Shown: positions 20,454-29,372, numbered from the stretch's first letter. The stretch: 64,000 bases of DNA from Mesorhizobium sp. Pch-S (GCF_004136315.1 NZ_CP029562.1:4797501-4861500); one strand, 5' to 3'. The notes: generated from the sequence alone by a model not told the origin. Numbers and translations are program-made.

Positions 20454-20760
20454 TTCCGCCGACAGGATAGAGATCGAAAACGTCGTCTCGCCGCATCACA
20501 GGCAGAAGGTGGACCGCACCAAATACATGGCGATGCGCAAGGCGCTGCTCGCCGTTCTGCCCAACGATCCGCCCGGTTTGACGGTGGCGGAAGCCAAGGA
20601 TGCGCTGCTGCCGGACCTGCCTGACGATCTGTGGCCTGGTGGGGCGAAGGCGGGTTGGTGGTTAAAGGCCGTCCAGCTCGATCTGGAGGCGAAAGGCGTC
20701 ATAGGCCGCGCTGCGATGAAGCCTGTGCGGCTGTTTCGGCGAGTGGAATTCAACGGATAG
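20446..20760 (+). CDS. DUF6958-like small protein
   Basis: A 104-residue soluble protein with the conserved-looking core HRQKVDRTKYMAMRKALLAVLP, GLTVAEAKDALLPDLP and GWWLKAVQLDLEAKGVI, suggesting a winged-helix-like small domain that ends in RLFRRVEF. I associate it with DUF6958, but this is from memory. It is translationally coupled to the GFA-like gene (8-base overlap) and ends 36 bases before the convergent helicase stop. Its role is unknown. Confidence 0.7.
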   Translation: MPDSADRIEIENVVSPHHRQKVDRTKYMAMRKALLAVLPNDPPGLTVAEAKDALLPDLPDDLWPGGAKAGWWLKAVQLDLEAKGVIGRAAMKPVRLFRRVEFNG

Positions 20761-20796
20761 AATTGACGGACCGATCAAGGCGCGAGCCGGTTCGGG

Positions 20797-23502
20797 TCAA
20801 ACCACTGTCACGAACCCGTCCAGCACTTTCTTTTGCCCGGCGCGGTCGAAATCGATGGTCAGCTTGTTGCCGTCGATCGCCGCGATGTTGCCGTTGCCGA
20901 ACTTCTGGTGGAAGACGCGGTCGCCAACCTTGAAGGCTGACGGCGCGTCGGCCACTGACTTTGCCACCAGTTCGCCTTCGATGGTGCGGCCTTTCACCGA
21001 GGTACGGCCGGCACCATAGCCGGAATCGACTTCGCCATAACCGATGCGTTCGACCTGATGGCCGCTGCGCGTGCCCCAGTTGCGGTCGGTCGCTTCGGTG
21101 CGGTTCTGTTGCGCGCGCTGCCAGCCTGGGGTGGCGTAGCTGTTGGAGAAGGAGCCGCCCTGATCGCCGCGCGCCGCTCGGCCGCCCGAAGGCGAGCCGA
21201 TGCTGTCGAAGCGGGAGGCGCCGTACGGGTTCTGGCGACCGGCCGAAAAGCCGCCTCGGCCTGAAGCGAAGGCACCGCCGCCATAAGGATTGCCATAGCC
21301 GCCGTAACTAGAGCCACTGCCTTCCTGCACCTCGACATGCGCTTCCGGCAATTCATCAAGGAACCGCGAGGGAATCGTCGATTGCCACAGCCCATGGATG
21401 CGGCGGTTGGAGACGAACCAGATGTGCAGGTTCTTCTTGGCGCGGGTGACGCCGACATAGGCCAGCCGCCGCTCTTCCTCCAGCCCCGAACGGCCGCCTT
21501 CGTCCAGCGCACGCTGATGGGGGAACAGACCTTCCTCCCAGCCAGGCAGGAAAACGGTCTCGAATTCCAGGCCCTTGGCTGAATGCAGCGTCATGATGGA
21601 AACGGCGTCGAGACCCTCGTTCTGCTCGGCGTCCATCACCAGCGCGACATGTTCGAGGAAGGCGCGCAGCGATTCATATTCCTCCATGGAGCGGATCAGC
21701 TCCTTGAGGTTCTCCAGCCGCCCCGGCGCTTCGGCTGAGCGGTCGTTCTTCCACATGTCGGTGTAGCCGCTCTCCTCGAGGATCATCTCGGCGAGTTCGG
21801 TGTGCGGCGTGGAATCGATCAGGCTTCGCCAGCGTGTGAAGTTGGCGGCAACTTCCCGCAATGCCGCGCGCGGCTTGGGCTTCAGCTCGTCACTTTCGGC
21901 CAGTCTGGCCGATGCTTCCAGCATCGGCACGCCAAGCGCACGGGCGGTGTCGTGGATCTGGCGGATGGTGGCGTCGCCCAGCCCGCGTTTCGGCACATTG
22001 ACGATGCGCTCGAAAGCGAGATCGTCACCGTCATTGGCAACGACGCGCAGGAAAGCCATGGCGTCGCGGATTTCCTGGCGCTCGTAGAAGCGCGGACCGC
22101 CGATAACCCGGTAATTGAGCCCGATCTCGATGAAACGGTCCTCGAAGGAGCGCATCTGGAAGGAGGCGCGCACGAGGATCGCCATGTCGTTCAGCTTGTG
22201 ACGGCCGCGCTGATAGGCCTCGATGGCTTCGCCGACGGCACGCGCTTCCTCGTCCGAATCCCAGGCGGCGTGCACGTTGACCCTGGGGTCTTCCGGGTCC
22301 GGGCGATCGGTGAACAGCGTCTTGCCGAGGCGACCCTCGTTGTGGGCGATGAGATGGGCAGCCGCGCCGAGGATATGGGCGGTGGAGCGGTAGTTGCGTT
22401 CCAGGCGGATGACGGTGGCGCCCGGAAAGTCCTTCTCGAAGCGCAGGATGTTGTCCACCTCCGCACCGCGCCAGCCATAGATCGACTGGTCGTCGTCGCC
22501 GACGCAGCAGATGTTGACCTTGTTTTCGCTCGCGCGCTGTTCCGCGCCTGAAGGCGCGGGCGCTCCGCGGGGGCCTCGCAACGGCTCGGTCGCCCAGTCG
22601 GGCTCGCGACCTTCGGTCGTGGAGCCTGCGCTGGATTGTTTTGGTCGCTGGGCCAGGAGCCGCAGCCACATATATTGCGCGGTGTTGGTGTCCTGGTATT
22701 CGTCGACGAGTATGTATTTGAACTTGCGATGGTATTCGGCCAGCACGTCGTGATGCTTGCGGAAAATGCGGATGGGGTGGAGCAGCAGGTCGCCGAAATC
22801 GCAGGCGTTCAGCGTGGTAAGCCGTTCTTGGTAGGCACGGTAGAGTTCGCGGCCGCGGCCATTGGCGAAGGCGCGGGCATCCCCTTCCGGAATCTCGTCG
22901 GGGGCAAGGCCCTTGTTCTTCCAGGTATCGACCATCTGCGCGAAGGTCCGCGGCGCCCAACGCTTGTCGTCCAGCCCCTCGGCCTGGATCAACTGCTTGA
23001 TCAGGCGGGTGACGTCGTCGGTGTCGAGGATGGTGAAATCGGAGCGCAGGCCGGCCAGTTCGGCATGGCGGCGCAACAGCTTGACGCCGATGGAGTGGAA
23101 GGTGCCCAGCCATGGCATGCCCTCGACCGCCTCGCCGACAAGCACGCCGATGCGGTGCTTCATCTCGCGCGCCGCCTTGTTGGTGAAGGTGACGGCGAGG
23201 ATCTGGCTGGGGAAGGCGCGGCCAGTGGCCAGGATATGGGCGATGCGGGTGGTGAGCACGCGCGTCTTACCGGTGCCCGCGCCCGCCAGCACCAGCACCG
23301 GGCCTTCGGTGGTTTCCACCGCCTGCCGCTGTTCGGGATTGAGACCCTTCAGATATTCAGGTGGATTGTTGTGGCCCTGACGCGCCGCCATGGCGCGAGC
23401 CACGATGCCGGACGGGGCTGCCTGTGAGGACGATGCACGCGCGGCGTCGAAACGCGGAGCGTCGTCCTCGTCGAAGAAGGGCATGTCGTGATCGCCGGCC
23501 AT
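20797..23502 (-). CDS. uvrD: ATP-dependent DNA helicase UvrD/PcrA
   Basis: A superfamily 1A 3'-5' helicase for nucleotide excision and mismatch repair. Motifs are in order: LNPEQRQAV (Q motif), Walker A AGAGTGKT, VTFTNKAAREM (Ia), VDEYQDTN (II), VGDDDQSIYGWRGA (III), RLERNYRS (IV), MTLHSAKGLEFETVFLPG (V) and YVGVTRAK (VI). The C-terminus is a Gly/Ser/Arg-rich linker and the PcrA-type end domain (DRVFHQKFGNGNI). About 40 extra residues lie between motifs II and III, encoded by palindrome-rich DNA. The ATG at 23502 sits by GGAGAGG; an open frame runs to 23544. The product is about 901 residues. Confidence 0.96.
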   Translation of the reverse strand: MAGDHDMPFFDEDDAPRFDAARASSSQAAPSGIVARAMAARQGHNNPPEYLKGLNPEQRQAVETTEGPVLVLAGAGTGKTRVLTTRIAHILATGRAFPSQILAVTFTNKAAREMKHRIGVLVGEAVEGMPWLGTFHSIGVKLLRRHAELAGLRSDFTILDTDDVTRLIKQLIQAEGLDDKRWAPRTFAQMVDTWKNKGLAPDEIPEGDARAFANGRGRELYRAYQERLTTLNACDFGDLLLHPIRIFRKHHDVLAEYHRKFKYILVDEYQDTNTAQYMWLRLLAQRPKQSSAGSTTEGREPDWATEPLRGPRGAPAPSGAEQRASENKVNICCVGDDDQSIYGWRGAEVDNILRFEKDFPGATVIRLERNYRSTAHILGAAAHLIAHNEGRLGKTLFTDRPDPEDPRVNVHAAWDSDEEARAVGEAIEAYQRGRHKLNDMAILVRASFQMRSFEDRFIEIGLNYRVIGGPRFYERQEIRDAMAFLRVVANDGDDLAFERIVNVPKRGLGDATIRQIHDTARALGVPMLEASARLAESDELKPKPRAALREVAANFTRWRSLIDSTPHTELAEMILEESGYTDMWKNDRSAEAPGRLENLKELIRSMEEYESLRAFLEHVALVMDAEQNEGLDAVSIMTLHSAKGLEFETVFLPGWEEGLFPHQRALDEGGRSGLEEERRLAYVGVTRAKKNLHIWFVSNRRIHGLWQSTIPSRFLDELPEAHVEVQEGSGSSYGGYGNPYGGGAFASGRGGFSAGRQNPYGASRFDSIGSPSGGRAARGDQGGSFSNSYATPGWQRAQQNRTEATDRNWGTRSGHQVERIGYGEVDSGYGAGRTSVKGRTIEGELVAKSVADAPSAFKVGDRVFHQKFGNGNIAAIDGNKLTIDFDRAGQKKVLDGFVTVV
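22521..22648. repeat. Palindrome-rich in-frame insert inside the helicase gene
   Basis: This stretch of the helicase gene encodes a low-complexity segment rich in Gly, Arg, Pro, Glu and Ala that interrupts an otherwise conserved domain. The DNA contains CCGCGCC-TGAA-GGCGCGG (22542-22559) and GCTCGCGACC-TTC-GGTCGTGGAGC (22602-22625, arms CGACC/GGTCG and GCTC/GAGC). Short palindromic elements inserted in frame are known from Rickettsia (RPE); I infer a similar event here. Confidence 0.6.
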
Positions 23503-23768
23503 TTCCTCTCCGAATGTAGTGATTCGGGCGAGAAAGGCCAGCAATGTTCACACACTGTTCCCGGATTCGACGACTTTGAGCACTGTTGACGGCCCGATGC
23601 GACATCGATAGCGTCCGGCAACGGCTCGACGCAGCCGGCAGCCCGCGCCCTGAAAAGGTATGGCGAATGCGTCGTCATCATCCAGTCTGGTCCTTGTCCC
23701 AGGGACGAAGGCACCGGCAATGCGGGCCCCGGTGAAGCTTTTCGTCCCGACGAGAAGGATCGCAGAGC

Positions 23769-24332
23769 ATGCGTACATTCCTCGATGCCAAGGCGATGGC
23801 AAAAGCCATGCGCGAGGCGCTTGCCACCAAGAACATCCAAATTCTCCATTCCGAGGCGCTGGAGATTGTCGCGCGCCAGTTCGGGCTGGAAACCTGGAAC
23901 ATCCTGTCCGCACGGATCGAGCGCGGCGAGGGCACGACACCCGCTGAGAAAGCTCCCAGCGGCATCGTGTTCGAGCAGGCCGTGCCGATCGTGCGCATTT
24001 TCGACGTCGCCAAGGCGCACGAATTCTATCTCGGGTTCCTGGGCTTTAGCGTCGATTGGGAGCATCGCTACGGCGACAACTTCCCACTCTACACCCAGGT
24101 GTCGCGTGCAGGCCTCAGGCTGCATCTGTCCGAGCATTCGGGCGATGCCAGTCCGGGCGGCAACATGGTCGTCTATATGAGTGGTGCCGCGGCCTTCCAG
24201 CGTGAACTGGCGGCGAAGGATTATCGCTACATGAAGCCGGGGCTGGAGAAGGAGGACGGTCGGCTGGAGGTCGAGGTGATCGACCCGTTCGGCAACCGAA
24301 TCCGCTTCATGGAGATCGTCGGGGAGGATTGA
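23769..24332 (+). CDS. Glyoxalase superfamily (VOC) protein
   Basis: A 187-residue protein with an N-terminal helical domain (MRTFLDAKAMAKAMREALA, then ALEIVARQFGLETWNILSAR) joined to one vicinal oxygen chelate domain (VPIVRIFDVAKAHEFYLGFLGF, with the end VIDPFGNRIRFME). This layout matches the bleomycin-resistance/glyoxalase superfamily proteins with a leading helix domain. The metal-ligand pattern is only partly visible (His in RLHLSEH, Glu at the end). Its substrate is unknown. The ATG follows GAGAAGGATCGCAGAGC, with a moderate AAGGA ribosome binding site. Confidence 0.82.
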   Translation: MRTFLDAKAMAKAMREALATKNIQILHSEALEIVARQFGLETWNILSARIERGEGTTPAEKAPSGIVFEQAVPIVRIFDVAKAHEFYLGFLGFSVDWEHRYGDNFPLYTQVSRAGLRLHLSEHSGDASPGGNMVVYMSGAAAFQRELAAKDYRYMKPGLEKEDGRLEVEVIDPFGNRIRFMEIVGED

Positions 24333-24498
24333 TCGGGCCTCAGGTTCCGCGTTGGTCGCCGGCTTCACGAATAATTTCGGCAAGCGTTTCCTGAAATCCA
24401 CAGTAGCGCCTTGTTATCGTCGCGACGGACGAGTTTAGTCTTTGCTCCTTTGGCGCGGTCGGTTAAGTCTGTCCGCGCCAACCATTCAAGGCGAGGCC

Positions 24499-24780
24499 AT
24501 GCAAGAACCGTTCGATTCCAAACCCCCGACCACGGTGGACGACAATTTCGACAAGGCAGCCATTGCCGTGATCGTGGTTTTCGGTGCGCTCATCATCGGT
24601 GGCTTGATGGCGGCCAATCTGGTCTACGGCCACCGTAACGGCTTCCTCTATGCATTGGGTGCAGCGGGCACCGCCTGGATCGCCGGCCACATGATCCTTT
24701 TCGATCTGCCGCGCGCCTATGCTGCGATGGTGGCGGCTTCGTTCCTGCTCGCGCTTCTGTCGACGCTGGCGCTCGCCTGA
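24499..24780 (+). CDS. Small integral membrane protein
   Basis: A 93-residue protein with an acidic soluble start (MQEPFDSKPPTTVDDNFDK) and three predicted membrane helices: AAIAVIVVFGALIIGGLMAA, FLYALGAAGTAWIAGHMILF and AYAAMVAASFLLALLSTLAL. No family is recognised. The ATG at 24499 follows GGCGAGG, so I prefer it to the longer frame from 24442. It stands alone between two other genes and no function can be inferred. Confidence 0.65.
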   Translation: MQEPFDSKPPTTVDDNFDKAAIAVIVVFGALIIGGLMAANLVYGHRNGFLYALGAAGTAWIAGHMILFDLPRAYAAMVAASFLLALLSTLALA

Positions 24781-24860
24781 GCGGTCGCGCACGCCGAGCC
24801 GCGCGATAAATTCGGGACATGCTGGTTCTCGCTACGGCCCGACGGAGCCGGTTGGGTAAC

Positions 24861-25058
24861 TTAGACGGGGCCGCGTTTGGAACGCGCCTGCTTGATGACC
24901 GCACGCCAGCGCAGCATGTCGAACGGGATAGGCTCGTTCGAGTTGGCGATCTGGAAGATTTCGTTGTTCAGGTTCTTCAACGAACGCCAGAAATCGTAGT
25001 CACTGATGCGCGGGTCGGCCGCCAGCTTTTCCGAGAGAGCCTCGATATCGATTTTCAT
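24861..25058 (-). CDS. Small hypothetical protein
   Basis: A 65-residue soluble protein: MKIDIEALSEKLAADPR, then DYDFWRSLKNLNNEIFQIA, and a basic end (KQARSKRGPV). It has conserved-looking aromatic residues (YDFW) but no recognised family. The frame is open back to 25205, but that extension only translates the RIME-like repeat at 25107-25200, so the ATG at 25058 is preferred although its ribosome binding site is weak. Confidence 0.5.
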   Translation of the reverse strand: MKIDIEALSEKLAADPRISDYDFWRSLKNLNNEIFQIANSNEPIPFDMLRWRAVIKQARSKRGPV

Positions 25059-25106
25059 GCGCGTATCCGGCCAGACTGCAGCTGGCCTTCTCCTAGGCTT
25101 CCCAAA

Positions 25107-25200
25107 GCAATTCCAGGAAAAGTGCGAAGCGGTTTTCTGTTTGGAATTGCGTAAAAACAAGGAGTTAGAGCGTTTCCGTGTTCCCATGAAGAACGCTCTA
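25107..25200. repeat. RIME-like palindromic intergenic repeat, copy 3
   Basis: The same architecture as the copies at 11901 and 12003: GCAATTCC (25107) to GGAATTGC (25143-25150) enclosing GGAAAA/TTTTC, then AAAACAAGGAGTTAGAGCGT, then a second palindrome with arms TAGAGCGTT (25166-25174) and AACGCTCTA (25192-25200). The first part is nearly identical to the other two copies and the second-palindrome interior differs again. Confidence 0.85.
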
Positions 25201-25301
25201 GTCACCCCTGAGATGATGTTTTCGGGCGTGCCGTCGATTCGCTCAACGGCATCAAGCGGGTTCTCCCCGTTCAGTAATGATTAAGGTTAACGGCGTGGTT
25301 T

Positions 25302-25787
25302 TCAGCCGGCCTTGCGGCGGATGCCGATCGAACGGCCGGCACGTTCCGGCATGGCCAGGCCGGCATGGGCTTCGCGCATCGCCTCGACCCTGGCCATCAC
25401 ATCCGCCGGGAAGGGGGCAACCTTCGGCCCGGCCATGTCGACATGCAGGGAAAGCGATTCCGATGTCGCCGCCAGCCAACCGTCGACATGGCGGATTTCC
25501 TGGTAAACACGCAGCCGCTTCTCATCGTGATCGAGAAGCTGGAAGGTGGCAGTGACCTTGTGGTCGAGATGCAGCTCCTGCACATAGCAGACGTGAACTT
25601 CGGCGGTGTAGATGGTGAGCTTGCGGTCGCGGGCATAATTCGGTCCCATGCCCATCAGTTCGAAAGCGTCGTCCGAGCAACGGTCGAACAGCACGTTGTA
25701 ATAGGCCATGTTGAGGTGACCATTGTAGTCGATCCAGTCCTTCTCGATGTCCATGACACGGGAGATGAAAGGGGCGGGGATGGACAT
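25302..25787 (-). CDS. Hot-dog fold acyl-CoA thioesterase
   Basis: A 161-residue protein of the 4-hydroxybenzoyl-CoA thioesterase-like family; it resembles the carnitine-locus and YbgC-like thioesterases. The active-site region IDYNGHLNMAYYNVLFDRCSD (quoted as DYNGHLN, residues about 22-28) contains the catalytic Asp. A typical beta strand VHVCYVQELHLDHKVTATF follows. The ATG at 25787 is preceded by AGGAAA with 8 bases; an upstream start at 25817 is less likely. It diverges from the FAD-linked oxidase gene. The natural CoA ester is not known. Confidence 0.85.
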   Translation of the reverse strand: MSIPAPFISRVMDIEKDWIDYNGHLNMAYYNVLFDRCSDDAFELMGMGPNYARDRKLTIYTAEVHVCYVQELHLDHKVTATFQLLDHDEKRLRVYQEIRHVDGWLAATSESLSLHVDMAGPKVAPFPADVMARVEAMREAHAGLAMPERAGRSIGIRRKAG

Positions 25788-25996
25788 CGTGATGTTTCCT
25801 CTGGCGCTACCGAACAATGCACTGACGACATGCTACTGGATCGAATGTTAATTCGATCCGCTAGACACGGCGTGCAAGCAGGTCTTTGTTTCACGCATGT
25901 CGTCATCGCAAAACCGCTGCACACTTTTGTGCGACATGCTTTAAGCAGCTGTAATTCGAGAACAAGGGCCGCGATGGTCCAATCGCGGAGGAAAGC

Positions 25997-27406
25997 ATGG
26001 CTCTGAGCGACCTCGTACCGGTCGAACGCAATGAGGACGGCATCGCTGCCGTGCTCGGCATCCTGAAACAGCAGCTCGGCGAGCGGTTTCAGACCGGGCA
26101 GGCGATTCGCGAGCAGCATGCTCACACCACCACCTACATCCCGACGCAGGCGCCGGATGGCGTTGCCTTCTGCGAGACGATCGAAGAGGTGCAGTCGGTT
26201 GTGCGCACCTGCGTGGAGCATCGCGTGCCGGTCATCGCCTTTGGTGTCGGCACCTCTCTGGAGGGTCACGTCAACGCGCCGGGTGGTGGCATTTCGGTCG
26301 ATCTCTCGCGCATGAACCGGATCCTGGCAGTCAATATCGAGGATCTCGATTGCCGGGTGGAACCCGGCGTGACGCGCGAGCAGCTCAACCAGCATCTGCG
26401 CGATACCGGCCTGTTCTTTCCGATCGACCCCGGTGCCAACGCCACGCTCGGCGGCATGGCGGCGACGCGCGCATCAGGCACCAATGCCGTGCGCTACGGC
26501 ACGATGCGCGAGAACGTGTTGTCGCTGGTCGCTGTCATGGCGGACGGCGAAATCGTCAAGACAGGCGGACGCGCCAGAAAAAGCTCGGCGGGATATGATC
26601 TCACCCGCCTCATGGTGGGCTCGGAAGGCACGCTCGGGATCATCACGGAACTGACGCTGAAACTGCAGGGCATCCCGCAGGCGATTTCGGGAGGCGTGTG
26701 TCCGTTCCCGACGCTGGAAGCTGCCTCGCAAGCGGTGATCCAGACCATCCAGATGGGTATTCCCGTCGCCCGCATCGAACTGGTCAATGCCTTGCAGATG
26801 CGGGCGATGAAGACCTATTCCAGGCTGGACTATCCCGAGAGCCCATGCCTGTTCGTGGAGTTTCATGGTAGTGATGCGGGGGTGGCCGAGCAGGCCGAGA
26901 CCTTCGGCATGATCGCGGAAGAAAATGGCGGCGGACCCTTCCTGTGGACGGCGGTCGCCGAAGAGCGCAGCAAACTCTGGAAAGCCCGCCATGACGCCTA
27001 TTGGGCGTCACTGACGCTGAGGCCCGGCGCCAAGGGGCTGTCGACGGATGTCTGCGTGCCGATCTCGCGGCTGGCCGAGTGCGTGGCCGCAACCGAGGTC
27101 GATATTGCCGAAATGGGCCTGATCGCGCCGATCGTCGGCCATGCCGGCGACGGCAACTTCCACGTGCTGGCACTTATGGATCCCGAGGACGCCGGAGAGG
27201 TGGCACTGGTCGAGCGGTTCGTAGCCCGCCTCAACATGCGCGCGATTGCCATGGAGGGTACCTGCACCGGCGAGCATGGCGTCGGCCAGGGCAAGGTCGG
27301 GTTCCTCAAGGCCGAGCATGGCCATGGTCTCGACGTGATGCGGCAGATCAAGCGCGCGCTCGATCCCGACAACATCATGAACCCCGGCAAGATACTGCCG
27401 GCCTAG
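25997..27406 (+). CDS. FAD-linked oxidase, D-lactate dehydrogenase (cytochrome) type
   Basis: A 469-residue flavoprotein of the PCMH/VAO fold related to D-lactate dehydrogenase and GlcD. The FAD-binding domain is visible in VIAFGVGTSLEGHVNAPGGG, IDPGANATLGGMAATRASGT and VGSEGTLGIITELTLKL (shown in part). The C-terminal FAD-oxidase domain carries the metal or substrate His in GHAGDGNFH and EHGVGQGK. It oxidises a 2-hydroxyacid, feeding electrons to a quinone or cytochrome; the exact substrate is not resolved. It is followed after 152 bases by the GntR gene of the hydroxyproline locus, but no shared function is evident. Confidence 0.9.
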   Translation: MALSDLVPVERNEDGIAAVLGILKQQLGERFQTGQAIREQHAHTTTYIPTQAPDGVAFCETIEEVQSVVRTCVEHRVPVIAFGVGTSLEGHVNAPGGGISVDLSRMNRILAVNIEDLDCRVEPGVTREQLNQHLRDTGLFFPIDPGANATLGGMAATRASGTNAVRYGTMRENVLSLVAVMADGEIVKTGGRARKSSAGYDLTRLMVGSEGTLGIITELTLKLQGIPQAISGGVCPFPTLEAASQAVIQTIQMGIPVARIELVNALQMRAMKTYSRLDYPESPCLFVEFHGSDAGVAEQAETFGMIAEENGGGPFLWTAVAEERSKLWKARHDAYWASLTLRPGAKGLSTDVCVPISRLAECVAATEVDIAEMGLIAPIVGHAGDGNFHVLALMDPEDAGEVALVERFVARLNMRAIAMEGTCTGEHGVGQGKVGFLKAEHGHGLDVMRQIKRALDPDNIMNPGKILPA

Positions 27407-27558
27407 ATAGCTCTTTGCAGGACGGTTGGAGCGGGTTGACCGTTTCCGTTGTGCGCTGACATGACCGCGGGCGCCCGCCAGGATGTGATCTAACCGCATC
27501 CAGCCTTGATCCGTGCGCCTGTGGAACGTATGCATTTTGTCGACATGAGGGTTTTAAG

Positions 27559-28263
27559 ATGACCGCTGCCGACAAGACTTCCCACCCAGAACGCAAGCGT
27601 GGCTCCGGTGTGAAGGTCGTCTACGACCTTCTGCGTGACGAAATCCTTGACCTTGTGTTGCCGCCGGGCAGCCCGATCGATGAGGTGCAGCTGGCCGAGC
27701 GGTTCAAGATGTCGCGTACGCCCATTCGCGAGGCCTTGGTGCGACTGGCCGGCGAAGGACTGATCGACACATTGCCCAACCGGTCGACCATGGTGTCGAA
27801 CATCGATTTCCTGAACATGCATACGTATTTCGATGCATTGGTGCTGATGTATCGCATCACCACACGCCTTGCCGCGGAACATCATCGTCCGGAGGACTTG
27901 AGGGTGATCCGAGCACATCAGGCGGAGTTCGCGAAGGCCGTCGAGGAACAGGATGCGCTGGCGATGATCGCCACCAATGCCGACCTGCATTCGGCGATCG
28001 CGGAAGCCGGTCGCAACCCGTACTTCACCAGTCTCTTCGGCCGGCTGCTCAATGAGGGGCGGCGGTTGCTGCGTCTTTATTACCAGTCCTATGACGATCA
28101 GTTGCCACAGCGTTTTGTCGACGAGCATGAGGACATGATCGCGGTCATCGCTGCGCGCGATGTCGAGGCGGCTGACCGGCTGGCGAAGGTGCATGCCGAG
28201 CAGATCGTCGACCAGATCCAGAAGCTTTTCACGCGCGGCGGGCACCTGAACGTCGCCTTGTGA
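27559..28263 (+). CDS. GntR/FCD regulator, probable hydroxyproline-locus regulator
   Basis: A 234-residue transcription factor with an N-terminal winged helix (VVYDLLRDEILDLVLPPGS, EVQLAERFKMSRTPIREALVRL, shown in parts) and the all-helical FCD ligand domain with metal-binding His residues (for example DLHSAIAEAG and HEDMIAVI). It precedes the hydroxyproline genes on the same strand, so it is the natural candidate for their control. A GTATGCA half-site lies in its own promoter at 27528-27534 and fuller versions stand before the downstream units. Effector and sign of control are unknown. Confidence 0.9.
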   Translation: MTAADKTSHPERKRGSGVKVVYDLLRDEILDLVLPPGSPIDEVQLAERFKMSRTPIREALVRLAGEGLIDTLPNRSTMVSNIDFLNMHTYFDALVLMYRITTRLAAEHHRPEDLRVIRAHQAEFAKAVEEQDALAMIATNADLHSAIAEAGRNPYFTSLFGRLLNEGRRLLRLYYQSYDDQLPQRFVDEHEDMIAVIAARDVEAADRLAKVHAEQIVDQIQKLFTRGGHLNVAL

Positions 28264-28294
28264 CACCGTTGTCGATTTCTTGTCGACAAATAAA

Positions 28295-28315
28295 ATCCAA
28301 AGAGTATAATCGCTG
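28295..28315. promoter_or_regulatory. Candidate GntR site before the deaminase gene
   Basis: ATCC-N5-GTAT at 28295-28307 resembles the ATAC-N5-GTAT core of the better site at 30521, and shares AGAGTATA with it. The word GTATAATCGCTG (28304-28315) is repeated with one change as GTATAATCACTG at 32163-32174 before the transporter gene. TTGTCGACAA, a perfect 10-base palindrome, lies at 28280-28289. Confidence 0.45.
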
Positions 28316-28389
28316 TCGAGGGCAGGGATTGCGCACGGCTGCGCCATGGCTTCTTCTGCTGAAGTGACAGGCCAACAGGAGCTTTTGAG

Positions 28390-29352
28390 ATGAAGGCGAG
28401 GATTTTCTCCGGCGTAATTCCGGCTTTGATGACACCGTGCAAAGCGGACCGCAGCCCCGATTTCGATGCCCTGGTCGCCAAGGGCAAGCAGCTGATCGCC
28501 GACGGCATGTCGGCTGTCGTCTATTGCGGTTCGATGGGCGACTGGCCGCTCTTGACCGACGCGCAGCGCATGGAAGGCGTCGAGCGCCTGGTCAGGGCGG
28601 GCGTGCCGCTGATCGTCGGAACCGGCGCCATCAACAGCGCCTCGGCCGTTGCCCATGCCGCGCACGCCCAGAAGGTCGGCGCACAGGGCCTGATGGTGAT
28701 CCCGCGCGTCTTGTCGCGTGGGTCGTCGCTGACGGCCCAGAAGGCTCATTTCAAGGCGATCCTGTCAGCAGCACCTGACCTGCCCGCGGTGATCTACAAC
28801 AGCCCCTATTATGGTTTCGCTACCCGTGCCGACCTGTTCTTCGCGCTGCGGGCCGAGCACTCCAACCTCGTCGGCTTCAAGGAGTTCGGCGGCCATGCCG
28901 ACCTGCGTTACGCAGCCGAGAACATCACCAGCCGCGATGATGGCGTGTCGCTGATGATCGGTGTCGATACCGCAGTCTTCCATGGCTTCGTCAACTGTGG
29001 CGCGACCGGCGCCATCACTGGCATCGGCAATGTGCTGCCGAAGGAAGTGATCCATCTCTGCAATCTGTCCCAGGCTGCAGCGGCGGGCGACGTCGATGCG
29101 CGTCAGCGCGCGCAGGAACTGGAGCAGGCACTTGGCGTCCTCTCCTCCTTCGACGAAGGCCCGGACCTTGTTCTCTATTTCAAGCACATGATGGTGCTGA
29201 AGGGCGACAAGGAATACACGCTGCACTTCAACGAGACCGATGCGCTGAGCGACAGCCAGCGTGGTTATTGCGAGGCGCAGTTCAAGCTGTTCAACAGCTG
29301 GTATGCGGCGTGGAGCACGCTGCCTGGCGCCGTGCAGGCACACAAGGCCTGA
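28390..29352 (+). CDS. DapA-family lyase, probable pyrroline-4-hydroxy-2-carboxylate deaminase
   Basis: A 320-residue TIM-barrel Schiff-base enzyme. The catalytic Lys164 (GFKEFGG) and Tyr136 (YNSPYYG) of the dihydrodipicolinate synthase family are present. In trans-4-hydroxy-L-proline catabolism a member of this family deaminates and dehydrates 1-pyrroline-4-hydroxy-2-carboxylate to alpha-ketoglutarate semialdehyde. The neighbouring semialdehyde dehydrogenase, D-hydroxyproline dehydrogenase and 4-hydroxyproline epimerase make that the likely role; true DapA is unlikely because the usual TTGE motif is replaced by CGSMGDW, which removes the pyruvate/ASA-pocket threonines. A bidirectional terminator follows. 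Confidence 0.88.
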   Translation: MKARIFSGVIPALMTPCKADRSPDFDALVAKGKQLIADGMSAVVYCGSMGDWPLLTDAQRMEGVERLVRAGVPLIVGTGAINSASAVAHAAHAQKVGAQGLMVIPRVLSRGSSLTAQKAHFKAILSAAPDLPAVIYNSPYYGFATRADLFFALRAEHSNLVGFKEFGGHADLRYAAENITSRDDGVSLMIGVDTAVFHGFVNCGATGAITGIGNVLPKEVIHLCNLSQAAAAGDVDARQRAQELEQALGVLSSFDEGPDLVLYFKHMMVLKGDKEYTLHFNETDALSDSQRGYCEAQFKLFNSWYAAWSTLPGAVQAHKA

Positions 29353-29372
29353 CATTTCCAACGTGTTTCAGG

